DNA from: a bacterium
GTDB taxonomy: Bacteria > SM23-31 > JAUVVT01
Reading direction: 5' to 3'
NCBI GenBank assembly: GCA_030616165.1
Contig: JAUWXV010000163.1
Span: 1 to 8,283 of the forward strand
DNA: 8,283 nucleotides
In this document: positions 6,193 to 8,283 of the stretch, piece by piece
Numbering within the stretch: position 1 is the stretch's first letter
Layout of the letters: every line of letters starts with the position of its first letter
Position numbers and translations under genes: made by a program
The notes under the pieces: model-generated
What the model saw: only the letters and a program-made list of their open reading frames with translations
What the model was told of the DNA's origin: nothing
Databases searched by the model: none

Positions 6193-7626
6193 TCAAACAA
6201 TATCATTTTTTGTTGGGTCCCAGATGATTTTTCTTCCCTGCATGTATGATTGGGTTGCCATATGCGCAGTTATAGCCTCTTTAAAACCAACATCTTCATT
6301 GCAGGCGGCCGGTTTGCGAGACCTCATAGAATCAAAGAAGTCTTTGAAGTGAAGCGAAGTGGTATCAATCATCCGTCCTTCCTCTGTAAAAGTATAAAGT
6401 AGTCCTGTATCAAGTGTCCATTTTTCTGTAGCAGAGGTAATCTCTTCTATCTTCCGACGGCTTTGTGTTTGATAATAGAGCATCGGGTTTAGAAGTTCAA
6501 GTTCACCACTTTTAATCTTTGACGAATACTTTTGAGAATTTCTATCTACAAATACATTAAGACCACTAGTGAAGTCCATAGCAGCATCCGAGCCAAAGAA
6601 CTTCTTACCTCTCCTGTAACTGTTTCCCAGTGTAGCGTTATAGGTCATAGTAAGGTCTTTTTCTGGATATTCCAAAGCCACCTGAAATACATCTGGTACT
6701 TCCCTTCCATCCTTCCAGAAATATACTCCTCCAGAAGCTACGGCGCTGTGCGGCATCCCGAGATCCATAATAAAATCAACAGCATCCCACTCGTGAGTAA
6801 GAAGGTCGCCAGAAAGTCCGGTTCCATAATCCCAGAAACATCTCCAGCGGTATATCCGGTTCAAGTTGAACTCTCGCCAGGGTGCCTTTCCTAAGAATTT
6901 TCCCCAATCAACAGTTTCTGGAGAGGCATCCTCTGGAATTCTATACTGCCAGGCACCATTGGCGGAATTTCTGTTTGTAAAGGTCTGAATCAGAGTTATC
7001 TTACCAAGAGCATTCTGTTGTACATACTCTTTTGCTTTTTTATTGACTGAATCCTGCCTCCCCTGATGACCAAGCTGAAATATTCTCTTATTTATTTTAA
7101 CTGCTTTAACAAGGTCCTTTGCCTCCTGGATTGTATGTGTCATACATTTTTCTATATATATATCCTTGCCTGCATTTGCAGCATCAATACCCATAGTAGC
7201 GTGCCAGTGGTCAGGTGTAGCGATAATCACAGCATCTATATCTTTATTCTCCAGCATCTCTCTATAATCCTCATACCCTTTTGTTCTTTGACCGGTTGCC
7301 TCCGCAACCTCCATTCCGTATTTTGCTGCCCCTTTATATACATCCGCAACACCCCGCAGTTCCAAATTTGTAAAAAGATTTTTCACATCCTCTGTTGGCT
7401 GTCTCCTTGCCTTTGGATGCCCAAGACCGATTGCAGTCAATAACTGTTTACCTCTTATACCTACACCGATTATTCCCACACCGATAGTATCATTCGGGCT
7501 GTTTTTTAAAATTGAGCCCCTTCTTGCTGCATAAGTGCTAATACCAGCGCCAAAAACAAGCCCTGCTGTACCTTTCGCAGTGTTTTCTAAAAAATTGCGT
7601 CTTGATATTTTACGTTTAACTGGCAT
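6193..7626 (-). CDS. Tat-exported Gfo/Idh/MocA-family NAD(P)-dependent oxidoreductase
   Basis: The 477-residue product has a twin-arginine signal: SRRNFL at residues 8-13, then a hydrophobic stretch (AGLVFGAGIS). A Rossmann domain follows with GIIGVGIRG (51-59), the ATPDHWHA segment (136-143) and YIEKCMTHT (157-165), which carries the conserved EK pair but Cys where EKP is usual. The C-terminal substrate domain includes THEWDAVDFI (277-286) with H278, a likely active-site histidine. Relatives oxidise or reduce sugars and cyclitols, usually with a tightly bound nicotinamide cofactor when exported. I chose ATG 7626 over the TTG 24 bases upstream because an ideal AGGAGG (7633-7638) sits six bases before it, and the longer reading would translate the binding site itself. 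The gene is convergent with the PHP gene. The substrate is unknown. Confidence 0.9.
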   Translation of the reverse strand: MPVKRKISRRNFLENTAKGTAGLVFGAGISTYAARRGSILKNSPNDTIGVGIIGVGIRGKQLLTAIGLGHPKARRQPTEDVKNLFTNLELRGVADVYKGAAKYGMEVAEATGQRTKGYEDYREMLENKDIDAVIIATPDHWHATMGIDAANAGKDIYIEKCMTHTIQEAKDLVKAVKINKRIFQLGHQGRQDSVNKKAKEYVQQNALGKITLIQTFTNRNSANGAWQYRIPEDASPETVDWGKFLGKAPWREFNLNRIYRWRCFWDYGTGLSGDLLTHEWDAVDFIMDLGMPHSAVASGGVYFWKDGREVPDVFQVALEYPEKDLTMTYNATLGNSYRRGKKFFGSDAAMDFTSGLNVFVDRNSQKYSSKIKSGELELLNPMLYYQTQSRRKIEEITSATEKWTLDTGLLYTFTEEGRMIDTTSLHFKDFFDSMRSRKPAACNEDVGFKEAITAHMATQSYMQGRKIIWDPTKNDIV

Positions 7627-7632
7627 TACTAT

Positions 7633-7638
7633 CCTCCT
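7633..7638 (-). promoter_or_regulatory. Shine-Dalgarno AGGAGG that fixes the oxidoreductase start
   Basis: A perfect AGGAGG on the minus strand ends six bases before ATG 7626. An upstream in-frame TTG at 7650 would place this site inside the coding region as the codons AGG AGG, so that longer start is unlikely. Confidence 0.85.
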
Positions 7639-7771
7639 ATTATTTAACAAATTAAGTTATTTTTATGAAATAATTATTACTATTTAACAATGTGTAAATC
7701 TCTAAATTATAATACTTAATTTTAGATGTTTTTATTCAATTTTTTAAAAAAATAAATTATTTATATTAAAA

Positions 7772-7800
7772 ATTATAATAATAAAAATATATTAAGTCAA
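7772..7800 (-). promoter_or_regulatory. Near-consensus sigma-70 promoter for the oxidoreductase gene
   Basis: On the minus strand TTGACT (7800-7795) and a perfect TATAAT (7777-7772) are separated by exactly 17 bases. Transcription would start near 7765, giving a leader of about 140 bases before ATG 7626. The spacing and 11 of 12 consensus bases are persuasive, though the surrounding DNA is very AT-rich. Confidence 0.6.
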
Positions 7801-7924
7801 GAAATAAATATTATCAACGGAAATACTGTAAAAATATTTTAATTAACTGAAATTTTGTAAATTTTATAAAATTTAATACTTTTCGCAAAATTTGCATATT
7901 ACTTTCAAATAAAACCTACTACTT

Positions 7925-7982
7925 TGTCATTCCGATCCTGAAACAATACTGAATCAAGTTCAGCACAGGGTTCAGCATGACA
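7925..7982. repeat. Imperfect inverted repeat, probable dispersed intergenic repeat
   Basis: TGTCATTCCGATCC at 7925-7938 matches the reverse complement of GGTTCAGCATGACA (7969-7982) at 11 of 14 positions, including perfect TGTCAT/ATGACA ends. Inside, CTGAA...TTCAG (7949-7963) forms a small second hairpin. The TGTCATTCCGA opening resembles, from memory, a repeat often scattered between genes in environmental bacteria. It has no coding capacity. Confidence 0.5.
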
Positions 7983-8060
7983 GAATTCTCTTATTTTAAT
8001 TTAAACTATGTTAAATAAATTTACCAAAGTTCAGTTAATTAAGAGGGTTTCATGAAATTC

Positions 8061-8087
8061 GTAACTTATTAAAGGATAATAAGTTAC
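8061..8087. repeat. Perfect 11-bp stem hairpin with 5-base loop
   Basis: GTAACTTATTA (8061-8071) pairs perfectly with TAATAAGTTAC (8077-8087) around the loop AAGGA. No T-run follows on the plus strand, so it is a weak terminator candidate. It could instead be a protein-binding site or part of a leader fold. Confidence 0.6.
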
Positions 8088-8103
8088 AAGGACGCTAAAA
8101 ATT

Positions 8104-8209
8104 AACTGCCTAATGAAAGATTTAACATTTGTTAATATTGAACTTATGATAGTAAAAATTAGCACTTTTCATGTTAAAATCGACCTTTTTTATGGGTTAT
8201 TAGGCAGTT
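8104..8209. repeat. 11-bp inverted repeats 106 bp apart, ending in a T-run: small element, leader RNA or terminator
   Basis: AACTGCCTAAT (8104-8114) is the exact reverse complement of ATTAGGCAGTT (8199-8209). The right arm runs into TTTTT (8208-8212), so the RNA would end like an intrinsic terminator. A short inner hairpin TTAAC/GTTAA lies at 8122-8135. There is no clear target duplication outside the arms. It lies 72 bases before a possible start codon at 8281, so it could be a leader structure for the next gene. Confidence 0.5.
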
Positions 8210-8283
8210 TTTATATATATCAAGCTTAATTGTGATAAAATATAGTAGCACGTTAATAATCTTTTAGATTAACACAAAACATG

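Larger units (their letters stand above)
7627..8283. other. 657-bp right-end intergenic region
   Basis: Besides the oxidoreductase leader and promoter, this stretch holds three inverted-repeat structures (7925-7982, 8061-8087, 8104-8209) and no supported coding frame. Positions 7801-7920 are plain AT-rich sequence in which I see nothing. The final ATG (8281-8283) could be the start of the next gene, but no ribosome binding site precedes it. Confidence 0.5.

Noticed and set aside
6164-6352. 62-codon plus-strand ORF with an AAGGAA-like site upstream
   Set aside because: Most of it is antisense to the end of the oxidoreductase gene and the translation has no protein-like pattern.
6532-7443. Plus-strand ORFs of 120 and 125 codons (6532-6894 and 7066-7443)
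   Set aside because: Both are antisense shadows of the oxidoreductase gene, whose own frame carries clear domain motifs.
8113-8229. 38-codon plus-strand ORF starting MKDLTFVNIE
   Set aside because: It has no ribosome binding site, no recognisable pattern, and lies across the inverted repeat at 8104-8209.
8281-8283. ATG at the very end as the start of a next gene
   Set aside because: Only the three bases are visible and no Shine-Dalgarno precedes it, unlike most genes here.
1-8283. CRISPR array, tRNA or rRNA genes, and complete insertion sequences
   Set aside because: No regularly spaced direct repeats, no tRNA- or rRNA-like segments and no transposase frame were seen.

Overview
The window is about 8.3 kb of AT-rich bacterial chromosome. 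It probably comes from a low-GC, Gram-negative-type organism, perhaps an uncultivated member of the FCB group or a candidate phylum. The evidence is strong AGGAGG-type ribosome binding sites, three exported proteins (two Sec-type signals, one twin-arginine signal) and families common in environmental genomes: a ceramidase-like hydrolase, a DUF3604/PHP protein and a Tat-exported Gfo/Idh/MocA oxidoreductase. The phylum cannot be fixed from the sequence.

Layout, left to right. Positions 1-496 hold the 3' end of an alpha-glucan phosphorylase gene (+). Positions 497-1074 look like an empty gap, but on the minus strand they contain the remains of a 50-codon ribbon-helix-helix gene (659-971). It is split by a 154-bp MITE-like element (739-892) with 17-bp perfect terminal inverted repeats and a 5-bp ATTAG target duplication. 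Positions 1075-2370 (-) encode a secreted neutral-ceramidase-family protein. After a 566-bp AT-rich divergent gap come a DASS/CitT-type anion transporter (2937-4337, +) and an exported PHP-fold metallohydrolase (4474-5961, +), probably co-transcribed. A 32-bp perfect palindrome (6097-6128) separates these from a convergent Tat-exported oxidoreductase gene (6193-7626, -), which has a near-consensus promoter. The right end (7627-8283) has no supported gene but carries three inverted-repeat structures.

The ceramidase-like protein, PHP metallohydrolase and oxidoreductase are all predicted to act outside the cytoplasm, and the transporter imports or exchanges small organic anions. This fits a locus that processes an external compound and takes up an anionic product, but no substrate can be named and co-function is inferred from adjacency only. 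The best-supported surprise is the MITE-split ribbon-helix-helix gene. It can be rebuilt exactly by removing the insertion with one target copy and correcting one base in a 7-T run.
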